Origin: Singulisphaera sp. GP187
Lineage (GTDB): Bacteria; Planctomycetota; Phycisphaerae; Phycisphaerales; SM1A02
Assembly (NCBI GenBank): GCA_945869475.1
Contig: CAMBOV010000009.1
Coordinates: 49,507-113,506, forward strand
DNA: 64,000 nucleotides
Direction of reading: 5' to 3'
A program made the translations under genes and the position numbers. Below are positions 16,764 through 27,500 of this stretch, piece after piece (the first letter of the stretch is position 1; each line of letters begins with the position of its first letter). Under the pieces are notes generated by a model. That model was not told the origin of the DNA. It ran no database searches and saw only the letters and a list, made by a program, of their open reading frames with translations.

Positions 16764-18794
16764 ATGCCACACCCTCCGCTCGCGACAACTTTCATCGACT
16801 TTGGACGGGTTGTCTGCAACAGAGACGCCGCGTTCAATCGCGAGTGGCTCGTCACCAATGGACTCGGTGGCTATGCGTCGGGCACGATCGGCGGCGTGCG
16901 AACGCGTCGATATCACGGATTGCTGATCGCAGCGGCGAACTCCCCTGCTGAACGAACGTTTCTCTTCGGCGAGAGTTCGCCCACTGCGAACTACCGAGGC
17001 GTGCGCTATCCGCTCGCGGCCAATGAGTGGAGTGACGGTTCGATCTCACCGCGCGGACACCTCTGGTTGCAGCGCTTCTATCTCGAAGAATCGATACCAG
17101 TGTGGCGATGGTCGTTCGCAGATGCCCTTCTCGAGCGGCGACTCTTCATGGTGCAGGGTGAAAACACTGTCTGCCAACACTGGACCGTCGTGCGCGCCTC
17201 GAGCGCGATCGAGCTCGAGATCGAAATCCTCGTTGATCGCCGATCGCATCATGAACTCGGCACAGGCAATGCACCGACGCCCGAAATCTCTCGTGTCGCG
17301 CGCGGCGTTCAACTGCACTGGGCAGCGGACGGAGATCAACCATCCACGGATCTCTTCGTGCAGTGCGACAAATCGGTGCCGAAACCAACTGGAGTCTGGT
17401 GGAAGAATTTTCACTTGCGCGCCGATGCCGAGCGCGGATACCAAGCGACCGACGCACTCTGGCACGCAGCGACTTTTTCGCTTGTGATGAATCCGCGAAC
17501 GACCTCGCTCTTCACCGCGTCGACGAGTGCGCAAGAGTCGACTCCTGCCGACACCCTGCTCAACGCCGAACGTGCACGCCTCGCCTTGCTTGTGCAAGCG
17601 AACCGCGAGCGCGGTGATTTTCCCGCCGTTCGCCAGTTGATCTACGCCGCCGATCAGTTCATCGTGAAACGCACCCGCCGCGATGGCAGCGCCGGACTCT
17701 CGATCATCGCCGGCTATCCCTGGTTCGCCGATTGGAGCCGCGATGCGATGATTTCGCTGCCCGGACTGCTGCTCGCGCGCGGCCGGCTCACCGACGCACA
17801 GCTCGTCCTCTCAACGTTTGCTGATGAACTCAATGAAGGGATGTTGCCCAATCGCTTTCCGGATCGCGCCAACGACGCGCTTGAGTACAACGCCGTTGAC
17901 TCGCCACTGCTCATGATCGAGGCCGTGCGCCGCACGTTTGCGCTGAGCACCGACCGCGCGTGGCTCGCGACACTTTGGCCTGGCTTGAAATCGATCATCG
18001 CCGCGTACACCGCTGGCGCGCGACATGGAATCGGCGCTGACCCGAGCGATGGATTGCTTCGCGCTGGCGTGGCGGGGATCCAATTGACCTGGATGGATGC
18101 GAAGATCGGCGACCGTGTGATCACCCCTCGCATCGGAAAGCCAATCGAAATCAACGCGCTCTGGCATCAGGCGCTTCAAGCGATGGCAACACTCGCCGTC
18201 GCGATGGGCGAGAGTGGCGATGCGTACACAACCGCAGCGCAGAAAGTGCAAGCACACTTCGGCAAGTTCTGGAATCTCCAACGCTCGTGCTGCTTCGACG
18301 TGATCGACGGTCCCGACGGAAATGATGGGGAGATCCGTCCCAATCAACTCTTCGCAGCCGTCCAGGATGCTGGACCGCTGCCGCTGGGTCATCGCAAAGC
18401 AATCGTCGATCTTTGCATGGCGCGACTCTGGACTCCGCAAGGATTGCGCACGCTCGACTCGGGCTCTGCAAGTTATCGCGCGACCTACAGCGGAGGTCCC
18501 ACGGCGCGCGACGAGGCGTATCACCAAGGCACGGTCTGGCCCTGGCTCTTCTTGCCGATGATTCTCAGCCACTTCAGCGTGCACAAAGACCGCGAGGCGA
18601 TCTCAGACTTCATGGGTCCTTTCGCGAATCACTTGCGCGAAGCTGGGCTCGGAACGGTCAGCGAAGTGTTCAGCGGTGATCCACCCCACGAACCCGGCGG
18701 TTGCATCGCGCAAGCGTGGAGTGTCGCCGCCCTGCTTGAAGCGCTGCATACGCTCCCGCCCATCGGTGACGAGCCGAGAAGTCCACACACATGA
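16764..18794 (+). CDS. Glycogen debranching enzyme (amylo-alpha-1,6-glucosidase)
   Basis: Hydrolyses alpha-1,6 branch glucose in glycogen or related glucans. The 676-residue protein has the GDE N-terminal beta-domain (EWLVTNGLGGYASGTIGG, RTRRYHGLL, residues 30-60) and an (alpha/alpha)6 catalytic barrel. The barrel shows YPWFADWSRDAMISLPGLLL, RFPDRANDALEYNAVDSPL and DEAYHQGTVWPWLFLPMIL, which carry the acidic catalytic candidates. GGAAG precedes the ATG. It follows prfB by 15 nt and overlaps the next glycosidase gene by 4 nt (ATGA). Confidence 0.92.
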   Translation: MPHPPLATTFIDFGRVVCNRDAAFNREWLVTNGLGGYASGTIGGVRTRRYHGLLIAAANSPAERTFLFGESSPTANYRGVRYPLAANEWSDGSISPRGHLWLQRFYLEESIPVWRWSFADALLERRLFMVQGENTVCQHWTVVRASSAIELEIEILVDRRSHHELGTGNAPTPEISRVARGVQLHWAADGDQPSTDLFVQCDKSVPKPTGVWWKNFHLRADAERGYQATDALWHAATFSLVMNPRTTSLFTASTSAQESTPADTLLNAERARLALLVQANRERGDFPAVRQLIYAADQFIVKRTRRDGSAGLSIIAGYPWFADWSRDAMISLPGLLLARGRLTDAQLVLSTFADELNEGMLPNRFPDRANDALEYNAVDSPLLMIEAVRRTFALSTDRAWLATLWPGLKSIIAAYTAGARHGIGADPSDGLLRAGVAGIQLTWMDAKIGDRVITPRIGKPIEINALWHQALQAMATLAVAMGESGDAYTTAAQKVQAHFGKFWNLQRSCCFDVIDGPDGNDGEIRPNQLFAAVQDAGPLPLGHRKAIVDLCMARLWTPQGLRTLDSGSASYRATYSGGPTARDEAYHQGTVWPWLFLPMILSHFSVHKDREAISDFMGPFANHLREAGLGTVSEVFSGDPPHEPGGCIAQAWSVAALLEALHTLPPIGDEPRSPHT

Positions 18795-21436
18795 ACACGA
18801 AGATCACCGCAGAACAACTTCGACTCGATGATCTTCACGCAAATCGCGCGCCGTGGCGCGTGTTTGGGCCCTACCTCTCCGATCGTCAGTGGGGCACGGT
18901 GCGTGAGGATTATTCAGCCGATGGCAATGCGTGGAGTTCTTTTCCGCATGACCACGCGCGGAGTCGCGCCTATCGATGGGGTGAAGATGGACTCGCAGGT
19001 TTCTGCGATGAACGCCAAGACCTCTGTCTGTCGGTTGCGATGTGGAACGGCGAGGACCCCATCCTGAAGGAACGGCTCTTTGGACTCACCAACTCCGAGG
19101 GAAATCACGGCGAAGATGTGAAAGAGGAGTATTGGTTTACCGACGCACTGCCTAGTGGTGCGTGGCAGACGATGGTCTACCGCTATCCACAGCGGGCTTT
19201 TCCGTATGACGAACTCGTGTCTGTCAATGCATCTCGCGGAAAACTCGAGCGCGAGTTTGAACTGCTCGACACGGGCATCTTTGATGATGATCGCTATTTT
19301 GATGTCGTCGTCAACTACGCCAAGGCTGCGCCGAAGGACATTCTTCTGCGTGTCACAGTGCACAACCGCGCGCGCGAGGCGGCGGTGTTGCATCTGCTGC
19401 CGACAGCGCTCTTTCGAAACATCTGGTCTTGGTCCGGTCAACCCGCTCCATCTGGATTCACTGCGGTCGGCAACCGCGTCGATGTGAAGCATGCGCTGCT
19501 GGGCGCACTGCAGTTGCACTTCGATGGATCGCCCGAACTGCTCTTCTGCGAGAACGAGACCAACGACGTGCGATTGCACGCTCAGGAGCGAAACGGTCGA
19601 ACCTTTAAGGATGGCATCAACGATTCGATCGTGCACAACGATCAAGAGGCGCTCAATCCCGAGCGCCGTGGCACAAAGATGGCGGCTCATTACACGCTCA
19701 CCGTTCCAGCGGGCGGCTCGCAGGCGATTCGCGTGCGGCTCTGTCCACCAGGACTCGAGAAACCATTCGACAACTTCGACGCAGTGATCGTGGCACGCAA
19801 GAGTGACGCAGATGAGTTCTACGACGCGAAGCAGTCTGCGATCGATGACCAAGAAGTGCGCGCGATTCAGCGGCAGGCGTGGGCCGGTCTGCTCTGGAGT
19901 CAGCAGACGTACATCTACGACGTGCGCCTTTGGTTGAAAGGTGACACTGCGATGCCCCCGCCGCCGCCACAGCGCAAGCACGAGCGCAACGAGCAGTGGA
20001 AACATCTGACGAATCACTTCATCTACTGCATGCCCGATTCATGGGAGTACCCCTGGTTCGCTTCGTGGGATCTCGCCTTTCACTGCGTCGCGCTCTCAGC
20101 GATCGATCCAGCGCAAGCGAAGGCGCAACTCATCCACCTCACGCTCGATCGTTCGATGCATGGCAACGGCCAGATTCCAGCCTATGAATGGGCATTTGGC
20201 GATGTCAATCCACCGGTGCATGCCTGGGCTGCGATGCGGGTCTTCGAAACCGACGCTGCGCACACCGGAAAGCCTGACTTCGAGTTCCTTCGAAGGATCT
20301 TTCATCGACTCTTGATCAATTTCACCTGGTGGGTCAATCGCAAAGATGTCGATGGTCGCAACCTTTTCGCAGGCGGCTTCCTTGGTCTGGACAATGTCGG
20401 CGTTTTCGATCGCAGTTCGACGCTCCCCTCAGGGGCAACGCTTCAACAAGCGGATGGAACTGCGTGGATGGGAATGTTCGCGCTCAACATGATGCGCATC
20501 TCAGTCGAACTCGCGGCGGCCGATCCCGTCTATCAAGACATGGCGACGAAGTTCTTCGAACACTTCCTGTCGATCGCCGAGGCGATGGCCGACTTCGCGG
20601 GTACCGGCGAGGGATTGTGGGATGACACCGACAAGTTTTACTACGACCGACTTCGCTTTCCCGATGGCACAACGATGCCACTGCGAGTGCAATCCATCGT
20701 TGGGCTGCTGCCGCTGACCGCGGTGCATGTCATGCAGCCTGAAGCGCTCGACAGATTGCCTGAGTTCAAGGCACGTGTGGAGTGGTTCTTCGAGAATCGA
20801 CCGGACCTTGCCGACCTCGTCTCGCACTGGACAACCGCCGGGCGCGGCGACCAACGACTCTTCTCGTTGCTGCGCGGCCACCGCATGAAATGCCTGCTGA
20901 AGCGTGCACTCGACGAGACGCAGTTTCTCTCGGAGTTTGGCATCCGATCGATGTCGCGAGCGCTCGAGAATGACCCGTACGTTTTCTGGCACGATGGCAC
21001 GAGTCTCTCCGTGCGATACGAACCAGCTGAAGGCCAGACTGCATCCTTTGGTGGCAACAGCAATTGGCGCGGTCCAATCTGGTTTCCTGTGAACGCACTG
21101 CTCATCGAAAGTCTGCTGAAGTTTCACGACTACTACGGTGATGAGTTTCTCATCGAGTGCCCAGTCGGATCTGGAAAGAAGGTGACCCTCAAAGGTGCGG
21201 CAGAGGAGATCGCCACGCGACTCTTGAAACTCTTTCGCCGTGACGCCACCGGTCGCCGTCCCTGTCTGGGAGATCATCCAAAGTCGCAGAATGATCCGCA
21301 CTTTCAGGAATACATCCTCTTTCACGAGTACTTTGATGGCAACACGGGTCGGGGATGCGGCGCATCACATCAGACTGGATGGACGTCAATGATCGCGACC
21401 CTCATCTCGCAGTTCGCGTCTGTGAAGAAACCATGA
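18791..21436 (+). CDS. GH63/MGH1-type glycoside hydrolase (glucosidase)
   Basis: The 881-residue product matches the bacterial 'glucosidase' family related to GH63 mannosyl-oligosaccharide glucosidase. Supporting segments are WSSFPHDHARSRAYRWGEDG, WFTDALPSGAWQTMVYRYPQ, YPWFASWDLAFHCVALS, GQIPAYEWAFGDVNPPVHAW, and the C-terminal FGGNSNWRGPIWFPVNALL and HQTGWTSMIATLI. The Asp in FASWDLAFH and the acidic residues in the GDVNPPVHAW region lie where the family has its active site. Signal peptide: none, so it is probably cytoplasmic. ATGA overlaps on both sides tie it to the debranching enzyme and the sensor kinase. Confidence 0.88.
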   Translation: MNTKITAEQLRLDDLHANRAPWRVFGPYLSDRQWGTVREDYSADGNAWSSFPHDHARSRAYRWGEDGLAGFCDERQDLCLSVAMWNGEDPILKERLFGLTNSEGNHGEDVKEEYWFTDALPSGAWQTMVYRYPQRAFPYDELVSVNASRGKLEREFELLDTGIFDDDRYFDVVVNYAKAAPKDILLRVTVHNRAREAAVLHLLPTALFRNIWSWSGQPAPSGFTAVGNRVDVKHALLGALQLHFDGSPELLFCENETNDVRLHAQERNGRTFKDGINDSIVHNDQEALNPERRGTKMAAHYTLTVPAGGSQAIRVRLCPPGLEKPFDNFDAVIVARKSDADEFYDAKQSAIDDQEVRAIQRQAWAGLLWSQQTYIYDVRLWLKGDTAMPPPPPQRKHERNEQWKHLTNHFIYCMPDSWEYPWFASWDLAFHCVALSAIDPAQAKAQLIHLTLDRSMHGNGQIPAYEWAFGDVNPPVHAWAAMRVFETDAAHTGKPDFEFLRRIFHRLLINFTWWVNRKDVDGRNLFAGGFLGLDNVGVFDRSSTLPSGATLQQADGTAWMGMFALNMMRISVELAAADPVYQDMATKFFEHFLSIAEAMADFAGTGEGLWDDTDKFYYDRLRFPDGTTMPLRVQSIVGLLPLTAVHVMQPEALDRLPEFKARVEWFFENRPDLADLVSHWTTAGRGDQRLFSLLRGHRMKCLLKRALDETQFLSEFGIRSMSRALENDPYVFWHDGTSLSVRYEPAEGQTASFGGNSNWRGPIWFPVNALLIESLLKFHDYYGDEFLIECPVGSGKKVTLKGAAEEIATRLLKLFRRDATGRRPCLGDHPKSQNDPHFQEYILFHEYFDGNTGRGCGASHQTGWTSMIATLISQFASVKKP

Positions 21437-24417
21437 GTAGCCGACCGCTTCGAATTCTCTCGCTCCTCTGCGCGGGCGCTGCCGTGATCGCGGGCGGCGC
21501 CGGACTCCTCTCCGTGCTCGCGCCTGGCGCACAGGTCCGGAAACCTGAACTCGAGTCTGAACTCATTCGAACCCTCCTCGCGACGTTGCTCATCGTCTCT
21601 GGACTCGTCACGCTCCTCCCGCGCTGGCGGTGGTGGAACCTCGCAGCGCAGATCTTGCTGGCGCTTCTACTGGGGGCGGCAATCGCGGGGCTGATCATTC
21701 CCAACACCTTGACCACGACGGGGGTGATGGCGGCGATCGCGCTGATCGCAGTCGCTGGACTCGCCGCAACACTGCGCGCAACACGCGGACGTTGGCCAGC
21801 GGCACTCTCGGCCTGCGCGCTCGTTGGGTTGATGCTCTATGTCGCATTTTCTCCTGGAGTGCTCATCGCGACGCAGTTGCTTCCCTCGGAGCAACTCGCG
21901 GCAATTCCGACCCTCGCGGCAGCAGCGATCACCGTGTCGGGGCTCGCGCTGCTCGCACGCGCGTGGATCGATTCTCCCCAGCGAAGTCTCGGCCTGCCTC
22001 GATGGATCGGCCTCGCGCTCACCGTGATTGCACTGGCACTCTCTCTCAGTGCGTGGCACAGATTGCGGATTTCAGAACGTCGCACCCTCGAATTGCATTC
22101 GAATCTCGTCAACCAGGCCATCGCGACGCACTTGCAATCGAATCTCTCTCAACTCCTCACTGGATTCACTGATTTCGACGTCGATTTTGGCGACCCGGGC
22201 GCCGCTCCATCCGCCAGCTTCTCGAGCCGAGCGGCTGAGTGCATCAAGGAGTTTCCCGGACTCCTCGCGCTCGAATGGGTGAATGACAGCCCAGTCCCGC
22301 ACTGGATCGAGACGACCGACGGTGTGACGACAGAGCGTCCCTCGGAGTTGGCATCACCTCAAATGCGCGCACTGTTGATCGAGCGGGCGAAACGCTCTGG
22401 CAAGGTCGCCATGAGTGGACCGATTCTCTCCAATGGAAAGCAGTCGGCATTGATCGCGTCGGCTCCACCAGATGGCACGGGGTGTTTCCTCGCGCTGGTG
22501 AGCATCGAACGCACGGTGAACGAACTCGCCGAGGGATTTCGAGCACACTTCGACATCGAAGTCACCTACAACGGTTCGCTGCTCTACGAGACTGACCCGG
22601 TGCCGGGCCCCTCGCTTGAAGGTGAAGGGATCGATGTGGTCCTCACGGCCGACCGCGGCGTCGGAAGCGCCACAAACACCGACAAAGTCATGATCAAACT
22701 CGCCCCCAACGCGAACCTGCGCTCTGTGTCGCAGACTCGCCTTCCAGACTTGCTTCTCGCATCCCTTGCCGTCGCGTCTGTGCTGCTCGGTTCCACCGTC
22801 GCGTTCGCGCAAACCTCCGCACACCGAGCGAATCTCTCGACACGCGCGCGCAGCCAACTCGAACAGTTGATCGAAGGTGCCAAGCAAGTCGCAGTCGTTG
22901 CAACCGACTGCGCTGGAATTGTGACGATCTTCAACCACGCCGCAGAACGACTCTCAGGATGGGATGCGAAGTCGATCAAGCGGGTGAAGAATGCAAGTTG
23001 CCTCTTTGACCCCGCTGAACTCGAGGAGGTCACGCCCTCGGCCGAGACGCGCGGTGGATTCGCTGCCCTCGCAACCCTCGCCAACGATCAACGCGCCCAC
23101 GAACGCGATTGGACCTGGCTGCGTCACGATGGCGGCAAGCGCCGAATCAACCTCGCGGCCAATCCATGGCGTGATGGAGATGGCTCGCTGCTGGGATATC
23201 TCTTCATCGCAGTTGACGTAACCGAGCGCGAAGCAGCGATGCATGCGCTCGATCATGCACGTCGCTCTGCCGACCGCAAGAACGACGCGAAGAGTTCGTT
23301 TCTCGCGAATGTGAGTCATGAGATTCGCTCTCCGATGACCGCAATCTTAGGATCCGCAGATCTGATTCTCGACGACACGACGACAAGTGAAGAGCGACGC
23401 GAGTTCGCGACGACGATTCGGCGAAATGGCGACCACTTGCTTGCGGTCCTCAATGACATTCTTGATATCTCGAAGATTGAGGCGGGACAATTGCGCATCG
23501 AATTGATCGAAGTGCGATTCACTGAGATTCTGGAGGAGGTCATTCACTTGATGCAGATTCGAGCGCGCGAACGCGGAATCAGCCTGACCGTGGTCAGCGA
23601 AGGAGGCGAGACGAATGCGCTCGTGCGAACCGATCCGCTTCGCGTTCGGCAAATCCTCGTGAATCTGATCAGCAACGCGATCAAGTTCACCGAGCGCGGC
23701 GGCGTCACGGTCGCGGTGCGCGCCCGCAGCGAGGGAGGCGCGCTCATTGCAGAGATCGAAGTAAGCGACAGTGGAATCGGTATGACCTCAGAACAGATTC
23801 ACGTGCTCTTTCGCAACTACGGTCAAGGGGATGTGAGCACCGCCCGCCGCTTCGGAGGCACCGGACTTGGACTTGCGATTTCGCAGCGCCTCGCACGACT
23901 TCTCGATGGAAGTATCGATGTCCGCTCGACGCCCGGCGAGGGAAGCACCTTCACCCTGCGCATCACGGCATCACTCGCGACCGATTATGTCGAGCCCAAC
24001 GCGAGCCCATCGGCGACCACCACCGTCACGAGGCTCGATAATCGCCACATCCTCTTGGTCGATGACAGCATTGACAATCAGCGGCTCGTGGCCACACTTC
24101 TGCGCCGCGCAGGGGCGAGCGTCGAGGTTGTCGACAGCGGACGTGCTGCACTCGACGCCGTGGCGCTTGCGGGCAGCGACCGCACCTTCGATGTGATACT
24201 GCTCGACATGCAAATGCCTGATCTCGACGGCTACGCGACGGCACGAGAGTTGCATTTGCGAGACTTTCGCGGGCGAATTGTTGCACTCACGGGAAACGCC
24301 CACGAACACGACCGCGAACGCTGTCTCGCCGCAGGGTGTCATGACTATGCGATCAAACCGATCGCCCGCGACACACTTCTTGCGATCTGCGTCGCGCCTC
24401 CGATCACTGCGGGCTGA
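21433..24417 (+). CDS. Hybrid sensor histidine kinase (7TM-like, CHASE-like, PAS, HisKA, HATPase, REC)
   Basis: The 994-residue membrane kinase begins with about seven hydrophobic segments (residues 5-220). A CHASE-like extracytoplasmic domain (FPGLLALEWVNDSPVPHWIE) and another membrane segment (LLLASLAVASVLLGSTVAF) follow. Then come a PAS domain, a HisKA domain with H629 in SFLANVSHEIRSPMTAILGS, an HATPase with LVNLISNAIKFTERGG and GTGLGLAIS, and a C-terminal receiver with D925 in DVILLDMQMPDLDG. It overlaps the GH63-like gene by 4 nt. The output partner is not in the window; the context suggests it senses something linked to glucan metabolism. Confidence 0.9.
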   Translation: MSSRPLRILSLLCAGAAVIAGGAGLLSVLAPGAQVRKPELESELIRTLLATLLIVSGLVTLLPRWRWWNLAAQILLALLLGAAIAGLIIPNTLTTTGVMAAIALIAVAGLAATLRATRGRWPAALSACALVGLMLYVAFSPGVLIATQLLPSEQLAAIPTLAAAAITVSGLALLARAWIDSPQRSLGLPRWIGLALTVIALALSLSAWHRLRISERRTLELHSNLVNQAIATHLQSNLSQLLTGFTDFDVDFGDPGAAPSASFSSRAAECIKEFPGLLALEWVNDSPVPHWIETTDGVTTERPSELASPQMRALLIERAKRSGKVAMSGPILSNGKQSALIASAPPDGTGCFLALVSIERTVNELAEGFRAHFDIEVTYNGSLLYETDPVPGPSLEGEGIDVVLTADRGVGSATNTDKVMIKLAPNANLRSVSQTRLPDLLLASLAVASVLLGSTVAFAQTSAHRANLSTRARSQLEQLIEGAKQVAVVATDCAGIVTIFNHAAERLSGWDAKSIKRVKNASCLFDPAELEEVTPSAETRGGFAALATLANDQRAHERDWTWLRHDGGKRRINLAANPWRDGDGSLLGYLFIAVDVTEREAAMHALDHARRSADRKNDAKSSFLANVSHEIRSPMTAILGSADLILDDTTTSEERREFATTIRRNGDHLLAVLNDILDISKIEAGQLRIELIEVRFTEILEEVIHLMQIRARERGISLTVVSEGGETNALVRTDPLRVRQILVNLISNAIKFTERGGVTVAVRARSEGGALIAEIEVSDSGIGMTSEQIHVLFRNYGQGDVSTARRFGGTGLGLAISQRLARLLDGSIDVRSTPGEGSTFTLRITASLATDYVEPNASPSATTTVTRLDNRHILLVDDSIDNQRLVATLLRRAGASVEVVDSGRAALDAVALAGSDRTFDVILLDMQMPDLDGYATARELHLRDFRGRIVALTGNAHEHDRERCLAAGCHDYAIKPIARDTLLAICVAPPITAG

Positions 24418-24441
24418 TCTCGCTACGATCGCAATCCCTCA

Positions 24442-24529
24442 GGTGGGGTGGCAGAGCGGTTGAACGCGCCAGACTTGAAATCTGGTATGTCCTTTCTGGG
24501 CATCGTGAGTTCGAATCTCACCCCCACCG
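24442..24529 (+). tRNA. tRNA-Ser (anticodon UGA)
   Basis: An 88-nt class II tRNA. The acceptor stem GGTGGGG pairs with CCCCACC and the discriminator is G. The anticodon stem-loop is CCAGA-CTTGAAA-TCTGG, giving anticodon TGA. The long variable arm expected of tRNA-Ser (GTCCTTTCTGGGCATC region) is present, and the T arm is GTGAG-TTCGAAT-CTCAC. CCA is not encoded. A T7 run follows immediately. Confidence 0.96.
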
Positions 24530-24586
24530 TTTTTTTCACATCGACCCCCCAGCGTGGGGTCTCACGTTGCGCCCCTGAAGGACCTC

Positions 24587-27500
24587 ATGATGCTCGTCAC
24601 ACTCTCGACCCTCGCCTCAACCACGCTCGCACTTCTCATCGCCCACCAAGAGGCTCCAACTTCTGCACCGCCGCATGCATCGATGTTGCGCTATCCCGAT
24701 ATCAGTCAACAGCAGATCGTCTTCACCTACGCCAATGGACTCTGGGTCGTCGACAAGAACGGTGGCGTTGCGCAGCCCGTGGCAGATCCACCAGGCAGCG
24801 AGTCATTCGCGCGCTTCTCACCCGATGGAAAATCGATCGCTTTCCTCGGCAACTACGAAGGCAATCGCGATATCTATGTCACGCCAATTGACGGCGGCAT
24901 TCCTGCACGTGTGACCTACAACCCAGCGACTGAAGTTCCCGCAGATTGGATGAACGATGGACGGCTGCTCTTCAGCGCAACCGGAGTGGGCACCTACCCA
25001 CGCGCTCCGCAGATTTTTTCAGTCGACTCAAAGGGTGGACTGCCCAGCGAGTTTCCAACGCCGTACGGCGCGAATCCGACCGTGAGCAACGATGGAAAGT
25101 TTCTCGCATACACGCCGCATTCAACGGATCAGCGCACGTGGAAGCGCTACCGCGGTGGAATGGCAACCGACATTTGGGTCTACGACCTCACGAGCAACAC
25201 TGCAACGCGCGTCACGCAGTGGGAGGGCACCGACACGATTCCGATGTGGCACGCAAGCACGCTCTACTACCTCAGCGACGCCGGTCCTGAACATCGATTG
25301 AACATCTGGTCGTGCGACGCCACGGGTGGAAATCGTCGACAAGTCACTCAACTCGCTGAGTTCGATATCAAGTGGCCATCCATGGGACCCGATGATGGAT
25401 CGGCTGGCGAAATCGTCTTTCAATATGGATCGACCTTGATGGTGCTCAACCTCGGCACGCGCCAAGCGCGAGCTGTCGACGTGCGCATGCCGGGCGCACG
25501 CGCGCGCTTGCGACCGCAATCGATCGATGCAAGTTCGTTCATCGATTCGTGGGACATCTCGCCTTCTGGAAAGCGTGCAGTCGTTGAAGCGCGCGGCGAC
25601 ATTTGGACCCTCCCCGCTGAGAATGGAATCCCTCGCAATCTCACCCACACCAGTGGGATCGCTGAGCGCTCTCCCGCGTGGAGTCCAGATGGCAAGTCGA
25701 TTGCCTGGTTCGAAGATTCGCTCGAGCATGGCTATGAACTCTTCGTCATGCCCGCCGATGGCACGGGCGCGAAGCGACAACTCACCAAGAGCGATGGAGC
25801 GTTCAAGTCAAACATCACGTGGAGTCCTGATTCGAAGATGCTCACCTATGGCGGCAAGACGAACGTTCTCTTTCTTATCGATGCGACGAGTGGTGATGAA
25901 AAGGTCATCGACCAAGAGGAGTGGGAGAACAGTTCGCCCAGCCCGAGTTGGAGCCATGATTCTTCGTGGATCACCTACCGCAAGAGCGACGCAACTGGTC
26001 GCTCGGCGCAAGTCATTGTCTATGACGTCGAGAATGGCGAGAAGCATGCGGTCACCTCGCCCGCGTTCGCGAGCGGCTCTGCGACCTTCGATCGCGCCGG
26101 CGAATGGCTTTACTACGCGAGCGATCAAGAGTTCACTCCAAAGTATGGATCGATGGACACGACGTTCATCTATGACAACTCTGAGATCTTGCTTGCGCTC
26201 CCGCTTCGCACGAGTGTGAAGGCGGCGTGGCAGACGCTTGAGAGTGATGAAGAAGTTCCAGCAGCGCCGAAGAAACCCGGGGCGGTCAAGGATGCGAAGC
26301 CCGCGGATGAAAAGCCTGCGGATGAAAAGCCTGCGGATGACAAGCCCGCGGATGAAAAGCCTGCGGATGCCCCGCCGCCTGTTGAGCCAGCGCCAGAGCC
26401 TGTCGCCGCCGAAGTTGCGGTGACTCCCGCAGCCGAGCCAACATCTCCCGCCGCGCCAAAGCGCAAGGGATTCACCATCGACTTCGACAACATCGAGTCG
26501 CGCGCTGTGCGAATTCCATCGGTCGAACGCGGCGCCTTTGGAAACACCGCGGTCAATGACAAGGGACTCCTGCTCTACTCGCGGCGGGGCGATGCCAACA
26601 GCGGCATCAAGATCATCGACGCGCGCGAGAAGAAGCCCGCTGAAAAAGTCGTCACAACCGGCGGTCGATTCTCGATGACTCCAGACGGCAAGAAGATTCT
26701 TGTCGCCGAACGCAACAACGGTGCACGAATTGTCGACGCCTCTGCAGGTGGAACGTCGAAACCCGTCGTGACCAAGCCGATGCTCGTTGAGATTGATCCG
26801 CGAACCGAGTGGCGACAAATGGTCGGCGATGCGTGGCTGATCTTTCGCGATTTCTTCTACGACCCCAACATGCACAACGTCAACTGGTCAGCGGTTCGCA
26901 GCCGTTACCTCGCTCTCGTCGATGATGCCAACAGCCGTGAAGATGTTTCGTTCATCATCTCGGAGATGATTTCTGAACTCAACGTTGGTCACGCCTACTA
27001 CAACGGCACCGAGGCTGAGAGTGGACCAACCGCGAACACCGGACTTCTCGGCGTCGACTTCGAAATCGGATCTGCACCCGCGGCCGATGGTTCGACAGCG
27101 ACTGCGTACCAATTGAAGCGCATCTTCGAAGGAGCACCATGGGATTCCGACGCGCGCAATCCGCTGCGTTCTCCAGGTGTTGACGTGAAAGTCGGCGAGT
27201 TCATCCTCGCCGTCAATGGCACCACCATCGACATGCAGAAGTCTCCGTGGGCTGCCTTCGTCGGTCTCGGTGGCAAGACCATCACGCTGCTCGTCAGTGC
27301 GAAGCCCTTTCGAGATGACACCGCGCGCTCGGTCATCGTGACCGCACTCGAGAGCGATGCCGATTTGCGATATCGCTCATGGATCGAGGCAAACCGCGCG
27401 TACATCGATGCGCAATCCAAGGGATCGATCGGATACGTCTACGTTCCAAACACCGGCGCCGATGGACAGAACGATCTCATGCGACAGTTCATCGGACAGC

